From Bryobacterales bacterium (GTDB lineage Bacteria > Acidobacteriota > Terriglobia > Bryobacterales > UBA6623): DNA of 63,276 bases. Below are positions 9,036 to 16,047 of the stretch, in pieces. The stretch's first letter is position 1. Each line of letters begins with the position of its first letter. Where the stretch lies: NCBI GenBank assembly GCA_028819575.1, contig JAPPLB010000192.1, forward strand, positions 1 through 63,276. Reading direction: 5' to 3'. Under the pieces are notes generated by a model, which had not been told where the DNA came from, did not search any database, and worked only from the letters and a program-made list of their open reading frames with translations. The translations under genes and the position numbers were made by a program.

Positions 9036-9064
9036 ATAATACTGCAATGGCTGTCAAGTGTCAA
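9036..9064 (-). promoter_or_regulatory. Sigma70-type promoter of the DUF72 gene
   Basis: On the minus strand TTGACA (9064-9059), a 17-bp spacer and TATTAT (9041-9036). The -35 is a perfect match and the -10 a 5/6 match at optimal spacing. Predicted start of transcription is near 9029, giving a leader of about 35 nt with a GGGAGA ribosome site before ATG 8994. Confidence 0.75.
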
Positions 9065-9126
9065 GGGCTGTGCCGAGCAGTGCGGTTTCCGGCCGACTCG
9101 ACCGGCCTGAAACACGCCCGAATCGA

Positions 9127-9206
9127 GCGGCGTCGGCGCCATCCCAAATGTTTCCGGCTTCAATGACCCGCGCAGGGCGGAGGAAAACCAGCCTGAATCT
9201 CTCGCC
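9127..9206 (+). repeat. Family C repeat, copy C1
   Basis: About 80 bp starting GCGGCGTCGGC, with core AATGTTTCCGGCTTCAATGA, GGGCGGAGGAAAA and a tail CTGAATCTCTCGCC that resembles the family A left end. A diverged copy with the same order of blocks lies at 63063-63144. A further degraded family A-like arm (CACGTGGCGAGGCGACGTGC) follows to about 9262. Together with B2 this fills the 437-bp gap 8995-9431; no gene is seen there. Confidence 0.65.
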
Positions 9207-9290
9207 ACGTGGCGAGGCGACGTGCATGTGAGGACCGGCAGCACGTGGCGCGCAGGCGTAGCGGCCCTATCACCTTCTTCACCCCGCGGG

Positions 9291-9414
9291 TCGCGAAACA
9301 CGGCCTTTTTCGTTCACCGGCCCTCGGATATTTCTTCTGGAGCGAACCAGGCCCCGCCCAGCCGGTTTTTCACGAATCACGAGAAACGAATCACGAATCA
9401 CGGCCTTTTCCTGA
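9291..9414 (+). repeat. Family B repeat, copy B2
   Basis: A first block CGAAACACGGCCTTTTTCG, then the conserved TTTCTTCTGGAGCGAACCAG at 9331-9350, then heptad units CACGAAT-CACGAGA-ACGAAT-CACGAAT closing with CACGGCCTTTTCC. Directly upstream of the Nramp-like gene and in the same orientation as all other family B copies. Confidence 0.8.
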
Positions 9415-9431
9415 GAGTTGCGGGCTAAGAT

Positions 9432-10805
9432 GTGATGGCCCTCATGACCGCTCAGCAAGTCCGAGATCCCTATGCGCTGACATCGGCGGATGTCCAGAAC
9501 CCTCCCCGCTCGCTCGGCGCCCTGATCCGGAAGCTCGGTCCCGGCATCATCCTGGCCGGATCGATCGTCGGGTCCGGCGAGTTGATCGCCACGACGGTCC
9601 TCGGCGCGGAGAACGGCTACACGCTGCTGTGGCTGATCGTCGTGAGCTGCGTCATCAAGAACATCATTCAGAACGAGCTCGGGCGTTACGCGATCGGAAC
9701 CGGAGAGACCACTCTCGAGGCCTTCGATCGGATTCCCGGACCTCGCTTGGGCGTCTCCTGGGTCGTGTGGCTCTGGGTGCTCATGATCGCAGGGACAGTG
9801 CTTACGATCGGGGCCATGCTGGGCGCGATCGGCGAAGTGCTGAACATGCTCGTTCCGGCCGTCCCGATCAACGTTTGGACGTGGCTGATCGCCGCTGTTA
9901 GCGTGATGATCCTTCTCGTTGGCGAATACGGACTGATCGAGAAGGTCTCCATGGTTCTCGTTTCCTACTTCACGCTGATGACCGTGCTTGCCGGAGCGAT
10001 GCTCGTCACGCAGCCGGAGTATTTCTCGTGGGGCCGCGTGCTCGAAGGGTTCACGTTTCAGAAACCCAGCGGGGGGCTGTTGACCGCGGTGGCGGCGTTC
10101 GGCATCACGGGCGCGGGCTCCGTCGAGCTGTTCATGTACCCCTACTGGTGCATCGAGAAGGGCTACTCGCGCTTCGCCGGACCCAGGGACGATTCGACGG
10201 TTTGGCGTGATCGGGCTCGGGGATGGATTCGGGTCATGGGCGTGGACATCATCAGCTCGATGGCGCTCTACACCGTGAGCACGGTCGCCTTCTATCTGCT
10301 CGGCGCGGGGGTGCTGTTCGGAGCGGGAATCGTGCCCGAGGGTTCGGAGATGATCCGGTCGCTTTCAACGATGTATACCGAAACCCTCGGCGATTGGACG
10401 CAGCCGCTGTTTCTGCTGGGGGCGGTGATCATTCTCTATTCGAGCGTCTTCGCCGCCGCGGCGGCCCACCCGAGAATGCTTGCGGACGTGGCGGGGATGC
10501 TGGGGCTGTATGACAAGCACGACTATCGCCGCCGGTTGCGGGTCACTCATGTCTTCGTCGTGATCTATCTCGTGCTTCCGGCGGTCTGCTACCTCTTCGT
10601 GGGCGAGCCCGTGATCATGGTCAAGCTCGGCGGCACGGCGGAAGCCCTGTTGCTGCCGGTCGTCGGGTTCTCGACGATCTACCTGCGCTATAAACACCTT
10701 CCCAAGGCGATCCTCCCAAAAGGCTGGCTCACGCTCGGGCTCTGGGTGACGTCCGCCATCATGGCGTTCATGATGGCCTACGCGATCATCGTTCCGCTCT
10801 TATAG
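9432..10805 (+). CDS. Nramp-family-like divalent metal transporter
   Basis: A 457-residue integral membrane protein with about eleven hydrophobic segments and few charged loops. The first membrane segment carries GPGIILAGSIVGSGELIATT (about residues 36-55), which aligns by position with the metal-binding DPGN segment of Nramp transporters but reads GSGE instead. The sixth-segment region GITGAGSVELFMYPYW is also a small-residue break as in that family. Annotated relatives in Acidobacteria and Planctomycetes are usually called Nramp family; the changed motif makes the substrate uncertain. Start at the first of several near ATGs (MMALMTAQQ); a TAAGAT hexamer lies just upstream and no clear ribosome site is seen. 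Convergent with the nucleotidyltransferase gene. Confidence 0.72.
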   Translation: MMALMTAQQVRDPYALTSADVQNPPRSLGALIRKLGPGIILAGSIVGSGELIATTVLGAENGYTLLWLIVVSCVIKNIIQNELGRYAIGTGETTLEAFDRIPGPRLGVSWVVWLWVLMIAGTVLTIGAMLGAIGEVLNMLVPAVPINVWTWLIAAVSVMILLVGEYGLIEKVSMVLVSYFTLMTVLAGAMLVTQPEYFSWGRVLEGFTFQKPSGGLLTAVAAFGITGAGSVELFMYPYWCIEKGYSRFAGPRDDSTVWRDRARGWIRVMGVDIISSMALYTVSTVAFYLLGAGVLFGAGIVPEGSEMIRSLSTMYTETLGDWTQPLFLLGAVIILYSSVFAAAAAHPRMLADVAGMLGLYDKHDYRRRLRVTHVFVVIYLVLPAVCYLFVGEPVIMVKLGGTAEALLLPVVGFSTIYLRYKHLPKAILPKGWLTLGLWVTSAIMAFMMAYAIIVPLL

Positions 10806-10859
10806 TCCTCAGATTACGAACGGCGGTTGAGGCCAGCCCCGGCCCCACGTTCGATGCGG

Positions 10860-11225
10860 TTAGCCTGCATTGTGAACCGTTTCCCTATCTGCAAGCAGAA
10901 TGACGCGCAGATAGGCGTCGTCATAGATCGTCTCAGCGGAATCGAGAATGGCCTTTCGGCGGATATAGTTCCGGCTGTTCTCGACTCCCGTCCGAGTCAG
11001 AAGATCGACTTGACGTCCGAATATCTCCTGCAACTCTTCCTCCATTTGGACCATGTCAAAAAGGGTGTGTCGGGCTTCCTCCTCGAACTCCACCAGCACG
11101 TCCACGTCGCTTTCCGGTCCGAAGTCGTCTCGGAGCACGGAACCGAACAGCGCCAGCTCGGTGATCTGCCAGCGCTTGCAAAATGCTGTGAGCTGATCCT
11201 TTCGAATAGACACTTGCGGATTCAT
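10860..11225 (-). CDS. MNT-type nucleotidyltransferase (MntA-like antitoxin), C-terminus possibly altered
   Basis: About 121 residues. The polymerase-beta-like motif GSVLRDDFGPESDVDVLVEF (residues 28-47) has the G-S and D-x-D pattern of minimal nucleotidyltransferases, which usually neutralise HEPN toxins encoded by the next gene. The ATG at 11225 overlaps the stop of the DUF5131 gene (ATGA), so the two are likely coupled. No separate HEPN gene follows. The last 20 or so residues after AETIY (DDAYLRVILLADRETV) resemble the start of a HEPN protein fused in frame, and the gene ends in AATGCAGGCTAA, which matches a family A repeat end. I infer a toxin partner lost by deletion or repeat insertion. 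Confidence 0.75.
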   Translation of the reverse strand: MNPQVSIRKDQLTAFCKRWQITELALFGSVLRDDFGPESDVDVLVEFEEEARHTLFDMVQMEEELQEIFGRQVDLLTRTGVENSRNYIRRKAILDSAETIYDDAYLRVILLADRETVHNAG

Positions 11226-11947
11226 GGTATTGCCGCCTTCATCTCGGGCATCTGATCCCAGATTCGATGGTCCAATATCCGGCCTGTCTTCTTCTTGAAA
11301 ACGCCGCCCCATTGCTTGAAGAAGAACGGCACCTTGCTTTCGAGGCAGTTGTCACGGATGTCCCGCACCCAGTCGGCTTCCATCGGCCGCGCGCCCGGAC
11401 CGGATTCGCCCCCGACGATCACCCAATCGATCTCTTGAAGCGGAATGCCCGGTAACGGTCCCAGCAAGGGTTCGAGGGACAGAAATTTCGTGTGGGCACT
11501 CGTTTCCCTGAGACGATCCAATCGTCCTAGCCATTTTGGGGATTCGATGCTGGTACCGAGCCATATGTTCGGTGTCCAATGCAGTCTCTCGTCCAGCGCC
11601 GCGGCTCGGCCCGGCCGCTTGGTGAGCACCTGAAAGGTGTGCTGCGACGCACCGCTCATGACCTTAAAAACGGCTTCGATGAACGACGCCGGAACCGCCT
11701 CGTGAAATAGATCCGACATGGAGTTTACGAACACCAACCGTGGCTGCCGCCACCGTAGCGGCTCGTCCAGAACGGACTCGTGCACAGCGACCGCGAACCC
11801 CTCTTTGTATTTGTCCAGGCCCATGGCCCGCAGTCTCTTCGACATGCGCTCGGCATAGCAGAATCTGCAGCCGTCGCTGATCTTGCTGCAGCCCGGCACC
11901 GGGTTCCAAGTCACCTCCGTCCATTCGATCGTGGAGCGCGTGGACAT
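11222..11947 (-). CDS. DUF5131 (phage Gp37/Gp68) three-Cys-motif protein
   Basis: 241 residues, start MSTRSTIEWTEVTWNPVPGC. The three-cysteine motif is Cys20, Cys27 and Cys30 (C-x6-C-x2-C, context GCSKISDGCRFCYAERM). The later blocks VNSMSDLFHEAVP, FQVLTKRPGR, WLGTSIESP, FLSLEPLLGP and WVIVGGESGPGARPM are typical of the family, which has a radical-SAM-like Cys arrangement and an uncertain role. Family members often sit beside a partner called TcmP; none is seen here, only a 47-residue ORF upstream. Start at 11947 is two bases after the stop of that ORF, and the stop overlaps the nucleotidyltransferase ATG, so the three form one unit. Confidence 0.9.
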   Translation of the reverse strand: MSTRSTIEWTEVTWNPVPGCSKISDGCRFCYAERMSKRLRAMGLDKYKEGFAVAVHESVLDEPLRWRQPRLVFVNSMSDLFHEAVPASFIEAVFKVMSGASQHTFQVLTKRPGRAAALDERLHWTPNIWLGTSIESPKWLGRLDRLRETSAHTKFLSLEPLLGPLPGIPLQEIDWVIVGGESGPGARPMEADWVRDIRDNCLESKVPFFFKQWGGVFKKKTGRILDHRIWDQMPEMKAAIP

Positions 11948-11949
11948 GG

Positions 11950-12093
11950 CTACAGGCGGTCCAGGATATGCTTGGCAATATCCTTCAACGCCGTCGTGTA
12001 AGCGTCGAGGTAACTCTCCGATATGCCAAGCTTTCCGAGTGTCCACGCACAACCGAACGGCTTGGCGCTGTTCTGTTCCCGGTCCGTCATCAT
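11950..12093 (-). CDS. Small ORF (47 aa) upstream of the DUF5131 gene
   Basis: ATG at 12093 (a second ATG at 12090), product MMTDREQNSAKPFGCAWTLG followed by KLGISESYLDAYTTALKD and ending IAKHILDRL; mostly helical in character. The TAG is two bases before the DUF5131 ATG, suggesting coupling. No family recognised. It occupies the place where a partner protein is expected, so it could be a separate small protein or the remnant of a longer one. Confidence 0.45.
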   Translation of the reverse strand: MMTDREQNSAKPFGCAWTLGKLGISESYLDAYTTALKDIAKHILDRL

Positions 12094-12176
12094 TCCAGAT
12101 CTACGATCTTCAAGCTCTTGATCCCCAGGTCCTCCACGATATTGAGCTCGCCCATCTGTCCCTGGCCGACCCTTTG

Positions 12177-13076
12177 CTACAACTCCACCAACGATTCCAA
12201 ATGCCCCCGGGCCCGATTGATCTCCGCCGACACCATCCCGGCCGTCGGCAGGATCGGGATGCCGCGCGGATACGGATGCATGAAGATCGAGACGAAGCCC
12301 CGATAGCCGGTCTGCTTCAGCGCTTTGACGATCGGGCCGAAGTCCAGCGGCCCTCTGCCGGGCATTTGGAGCAATTCGTCCTGCTTCGACAGCTTGCCGG
12401 AGCCCTTGCCGTGCTGCCAGGCGTAGAACATCGCCATGCGGTCGCCGAGGTCGCGAATCAGTCCCGCGATCAAACCCGTATTCTGCGGCAGGTGATAGGG
12501 CGCCAGGGCGATCCCCAGGTGCTTTGACGGAACAAACTCGACCAGCCACTTCACGGCGTCCGGAGAATCGATCAGGTTGTTCCCGTGATTCTCGATACCG
12601 ATCGTCACGCCGGCCTGCTCGGCGGCGTCGACATGCGGCTCGAGCTGTGCTGCGAATTCCTGGACGGCCGCCCTCAATTCCGCGCCGCTGAGACCCTTCG
12701 GCCCCCTCCCGCCGCAGATCAACAGTTCCGCCCCGAACTTGCGGGCGACCGCCATTTCCGCTTGCAGGCCGAACGGTCCGAGGTCGTAGTGCGTCAGCAC
12801 CCCGAGCTTGACTCGATGGCGCGCGAGCAGGGCCGCGAAGGCGTCATGCCCCATGACCTCCATCTGCTCGCGTTGGTTGCCGTGGACGCGCGGCCAGATG
12901 TCGATGTGCTCGGCGCCGGTCTTGCGGACCTCCGGGACGATGCTCTCGACCGGCATCGTCCCGTACATGCAGGAGGAGAGCACATACCGGAACCCGCCCG
13001 GCGGGGTTGCCCGCAAGCCTCCACCCAAGCCGGCAACCGCTCCGGCAACACAGCGGGCGAACCGTCTTCGATTCAT
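12177..13076 (-). CDS. Tat-exported sugar phosphate isomerase/epimerase-like TIM-barrel protein
   Basis: About 299 residues. The start MNRRRFARCVAGAVAGLGGG gives a twin-arginine signal (RRRF, then a hydrophobic stretch), so export to the periplasm is predicted. The body matches xylose-isomerase-like TIM barrels: HIDIWPRV, GVLTHYDLGPFG, GIENHGN (metal-ligand Glu) and a late FVSIFMHPYPRG. Substrate unknown. ATG at 13076 is preferred over 13094 because it begins right at the Tat motif. The frame continues open for 28 codons beyond the TAG, ending at 12090. Repeat B3 lies upstream. Confidence 0.82.
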   Translation of the reverse strand: MNRRRFARCVAGAVAGLGGGLRATPPGGFRYVLSSCMYGTMPVESIVPEVRKTGAEHIDIWPRVHGNQREQMEVMGHDAFAALLARHRVKLGVLTHYDLGPFGLQAEMAVARKFGAELLICGGRGPKGLSGAELRAAVQEFAAQLEPHVDAAEQAGVTIGIENHGNNLIDSPDAVKWLVEFVPSKHLGIALAPYHLPQNTGLIAGLIRDLGDRMAMFYAWQHGKGSGKLSKQDELLQMPGRGPLDFGPIVKALKQTGYRGFVSIFMHPYPRGIPILPTAGMVSAEINRARGHLESLVEL

Positions 13077-13110
13077 GGGATATGAGGCCGTCAAGAGATG
13101 GTCCTTGAAG

Positions 13111-13258
13111 GTTTTTTACAAGTCACGAAACACGGCCTTTTTCGACATTTCTTCTGGAGCGAACCAGTCCTCCACCCATGGTTTTCACGAAACACGAGAC
13201 ACGAATCACGGCCTTTGCGTTTTTCACTAACCACTATTCACTATCCACTATCCACTGC
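13111..13258 (+). repeat. Family B repeat, copy B3, with a CACTATC heptad tail
   Basis: Contains CACGAAACACGGCC, then ATTTCTTCTGGAGCGAACCAG near 13148-13168, a CACGA-type heptad run (CACGAAA-CACGAGA-CACGAAT-CACGGCC), and then a second run CACTAAC-CACTATT-CACTATC-CACTATC-CACTGCC. It fills the spacer between the isomerase start and the kinase stop. Confidence 0.8.
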
Positions 13259-13260
13259 CT

Positions 13261-13968
13261 TTACTCCCGCCATAGGGCGATGCCCCCGAGCAGGCCCGCG
13301 ATGTTCGGCGCGATCTGGACATTGTTCGGCAGCTCGAACTCGATCTTGCGCGCGTTGCCGCCGCCCAGATAGAGCATCCGGTAATTGAACACCCTCTCCC
13401 AGACCTTGATGGCTTTCTTCAGCCGCTGATTCCACTTCTCTTTTCCAGCTTTCTTCATGGCGGCGTTGCCGAGGCACTCCTCGTAGGTGCGGTCCTTCGA
13501 GAAGGGGTGATGACCGAACTCGAGATTCGGCACGGAATGGCCGTCCACATAGAGGGCCGTACCGATCCCGGTCCCCAGTGTGATGACCAGTTCGACGCCC
13601 CGGCCGTCAATCACGCCCAGGCCCTGCACGTCCGCGTCGTTCGCCACGCGAACCGGCTTCTCCGCCATGTCCTCCAGGGCCTTGACGATGTTGAACCCGT
13701 CCCAGGCAGGACCGAGGTTCACCGCCTGATGAACCACGCCGTCGACCACGATTCCGGGAAATCCGACCGAAATCCTGTCAAACTCCCCCTGGGTGGCGAT
13801 TTGCTCCCCAAGCACGGCAAGCACCTTGTCGGGGGTGCGATTCTTCGGCGTCCGCGTCCTCGATCGTTCCGTGATCGGGCGCCCTTCGCCGTCCAGGACG
13901 ATCATCTTCAGTCCCGAGCCGCCGATGTCGATGGCCAACGTGCGGATACCGCAGGAATCGTCCGCCAT
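13261..13968 (-). CDS. ppgK: ROK-family kinase, polyphosphate glucokinase type
   Basis: 235 residues. N-terminal phosphate-binding motif LAIDIGGSGLKMIVLD, ISVGFPGIV, the catalytic-Asp region RVANDADVQGLG and the glycine-rich LVITLGTGIGTALYVDG are those of polyphosphate/ATP glucokinases of the ROK superfamily. The family phosphorylates glucose using polyphosphate or ATP; donor preference cannot be told here. A TAGACT hexamer ends 6 nt before the ATG with no ribosome site between, so the transcript may be leaderless. Flanked on both sides by family B repeats. Confidence 0.85.
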   Translation of the reverse strand: MADDSCGIRTLAIDIGGSGLKMIVLDGEGRPITERSRTRTPKNRTPDKVLAVLGEQIATQGEFDRISVGFPGIVVDGVVHQAVNLGPAWDGFNIVKALEDMAEKPVRVANDADVQGLGVIDGRGVELVITLGTGIGTALYVDGHSVPNLEFGHHPFSKDRTYEECLGNAAMKKAGKEKWNQRLKKAIKVWERVFNYRMLYLGGGNARKIEFELPNNVQIAPNIAGLLGGIALWRE

Positions 13969-14049
13969 GGTTGGAGTCTAGCAGTCCGTGGCGAAACTCC
14001 GTGCGGCCCCAAAAACAGCGCTGCGCCCGAGCCCGCAACACGTCCTGCA

Positions 14050-14230
14050 AGGTTTTTAGTGATTCACGAGTAGCGGAGCACGACTTTATTCGAGACCTGA
14101 ATCACGAGACAAGAGTCAGGGCCTTGACGATTAACCGGCCGCCAGGCATTCCTTCTGGAGCAAATCCGGTCGCCGCCAACCGGTTTTTTACGAATCACGA
14201 GTCACGAGACACGAATCACGGCCCTTTTCC
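14050..14230 (+). repeat. Family B repeat, copy B4
   Basis: Starts GCAAGGTTTTTAGTGATTCACG, has ATTCCTTCTGGAGCAAATC near 14149-14167 and ends with the heptad run CACGAGT-CACGAGA-CACGAAT-CACGGCCC. It fills most of the 307-bp gap 13969-14275; no gene seen. Confidence 0.78.
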
Positions 14231-14275
14231 CCTCCCCCGGCGAAGCGCCCGCGATATCCTGGACGGGACGACGCA

Positions 14276-15817
14276 ATGTCTCGTGCCATGGATGAACAGC
14301 TTGCAACACCTCGGCTGACGCGCCGCGATGCGCTGGCGGCGGCCTCTTGGGGCGCCGCCGCCTTCGCCTGCTCGACGCCCTCGGGAAACAAAAAACCGAA
14401 CATCCTCATGCTGATGTCCGATCAGCATCGCGGCGACTGCGTCGGCGCGGACGGCAACCGGGCCGTCTCCACGCCTCATCTGGACCAGCTCGCGGCCGAG
14501 GGAGCCCTGTTTCGACACGCCTATTCATCCACGCCGAGTTGCACGCCGGCGCGAGCGGCGCTGCTCACCGGGCAGTCGCCTTGGCGTCACGGAATGCTCG
14601 GCTACGGCCGTGTCGCCGAACGTTATCCGGTCGAGAAGCCCCGCGCCCTTCGCCAGGCCGGCTACTACACGGCCGGCATCGGAAAGATGCACTGGCATCC
14701 GCAGCGCAACCCGCATGGGTTTCATAGCGTGCAGCTCGATGAGTCGGGCCGTGTCCAGTCCCCCGGATTCGTCAGCGATTACCGCCGGTGGTTCGCACAG
14801 GAAGCACCCGATCTCGATCCTGACGCCACCGGCATCGGATGGAACGACTACCGAGCAAAGGCGTACGTATTGCCCGAACGTCTCCACCCCACGACTTGGA
14901 CCGCCGACCGCGCCGTCGAGTTCCTGCAAGGCTATAACCGTCCCGAGTCCTTCTTTCTCAAGGTTTCCTTTGCGCGCCCGCACAGTCCTTACGATCCGCC
15001 GCAACGTTTCATGGATCGCTACGCCGAGGCCGCCCTGCCCGAGGCCGCGGTCGGCGGCTGGGCCGGGCGCTACCGTGAACGCAACAACGACAGCTTCAGC
15101 ATCTGGCATGGGGATCTCGGGCCGGAACAGGTTCGCCGCTCGCGCCAGGGGTACTACGGTTCCGTCAGCTTCATCGATGAGCAGATCGGCCGTATCCTCG
15201 AGGCCTTGGAGCAGCGCGGCGAGCTGGACGAAACACTCATCCTGTACTTTTCCGACCATGGCGACATGACCGGCGACCACCACATGTGGCGAAAGTGCTT
15301 CGCTTACGAGGCTTCCGCGCGCATTCCGATGATCGTCCGTTGGCCTGCCGGGCTCGTCGCGGCTGAACGCGGACAGAGGATCGACCGCCCCGTCGAGATC
15401 CGCGATGTCTTGCCGACGCTGCTCGACGCCGCCGGTCAGGGCGAGCGCGAGGACATGGACGGCCGCAGCATGCTGAGCTTGCTTCGAGACAGGGAAGCCC
15501 CCTGGCGGGAGTTCATCGACCTGGAGCACAGCATTTGCTACAGCCCCAGGAACCATTGGACGGCGCTGACCGATGGCCGCGCGAAGTACATCTTCCATGC
15601 CCTCGACGGCGAAGAGCAGCTATTCGACCTGCTGTCCGACCCGCACGAACGGCAAGACCTGGCCGGCGACAGCAGCCGCGAGAGCCTGCTCCGTCTCTGG
15701 CGGAACCGCATGATCGATCACCTCGCGGAACGTGCCGAGCCTTTTGTCAAGGCCGGCAAGCTGATGACGCGTCCTGAACGGTCCCTCTATTCACCTCACT
15801 ACCCGCAGCCATCCTGA
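14276..15817 (+). CDS. Exported type I sulfatase (arylsulfatase family)
   Basis: 513 residues. The maturation motif CTPARAALLTGQ has the Cys that is converted to formylglycine, followed by the expected P-x-R. ILMLMSDQHRGD near the N-terminus supplies the first metal ligands and YFSDHGDMTGDHHMWRKC supplies the later Asp/His pair. The N-terminus has a twin-arginine motif (LTRRDALAAASWG) and a hydrophobic stretch ending AFACS, which looks like a Tat signal with a lipobox, so a periplasmic or membrane-anchored enzyme is likely. Substrate unknown: sulfated polysaccharide, sterol or lipid are all possible. Upstream TATCCT could be a -10. No sulfatase-maturing enzyme is in the window. Confidence 0.92.
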   Translation: MSRAMDEQLATPRLTRRDALAAASWGAAAFACSTPSGNKKPNILMLMSDQHRGDCVGADGNRAVSTPHLDQLAAEGALFRHAYSSTPSCTPARAALLTGQSPWRHGMLGYGRVAERYPVEKPRALRQAGYYTAGIGKMHWHPQRNPHGFHSVQLDESGRVQSPGFVSDYRRWFAQEAPDLDPDATGIGWNDYRAKAYVLPERLHPTTWTADRAVEFLQGYNRPESFFLKVSFARPHSPYDPPQRFMDRYAEAALPEAAVGGWAGRYRERNNDSFSIWHGDLGPEQVRRSRQGYYGSVSFIDEQIGRILEALEQRGELDETLILYFSDHGDMTGDHHMWRKCFAYEASARIPMIVRWPAGLVAAERGQRIDRPVEIRDVLPTLLDAAGQGEREDMDGRSMLSLLRDREAPWREFIDLEHSICYSPRNHWTALTDGRAKYIFHALDGEEQLFDLLSDPHERQDLAGDSSRESLLRLWRNRMIDHLAERAEPFVKAGKLMTRPERSLYSPHYPQPS

Positions 15818-15846
15818 ACGGCGAGGCGCGAGCCGCCCGCACCCAA

Positions 15847-15978
15847 GGTTTTCACGAATCACGGCCTTTTTCGACATTTCTTCTGGAGCGAACAAGACCT
15901 CCGCCCACGGTTTTCACGAATCACGAGACACGAAACACGAACCAAGGCCTTTCCCTCGGCTGGCGGGAAAGACAGGTT
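15847..15978 (+). repeat. Family B repeat, copy B5
   Basis: First block TTTTCACGAATCACGGCCTT, then ACATTTCTTCTGGAGCGAAC near 15875-15893, then the heptad run CACGAAT-CACGAGA-CACGAAA-CACGAAC, then GGCGGGAAAGACAGG, a variant family A right end. Lies between the sulfatase and DUF5916 genes. Confidence 0.8.
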
Positions 15979-16047
15979 AGAATCGTTATCCGGGTTCGGC
16001 TCTCACTCGCTTGGCCGCTCCGCCCGGGTTCACGTTTCCTTCCTGGG

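Noticed and set aside
12090..12176. In-frame extension of the isomerase past its TAG (28 codons, ending KSLKIVDLE)
   Set aside because: No sign of readthrough context, and the protein has normal length without it; kept only as a curiosity.
13200..13258. Heptad tracts considered as CRISPR repeats
   Set aside because: Units are 7 bp without unique spacers of constant length, and no cas genes are present.
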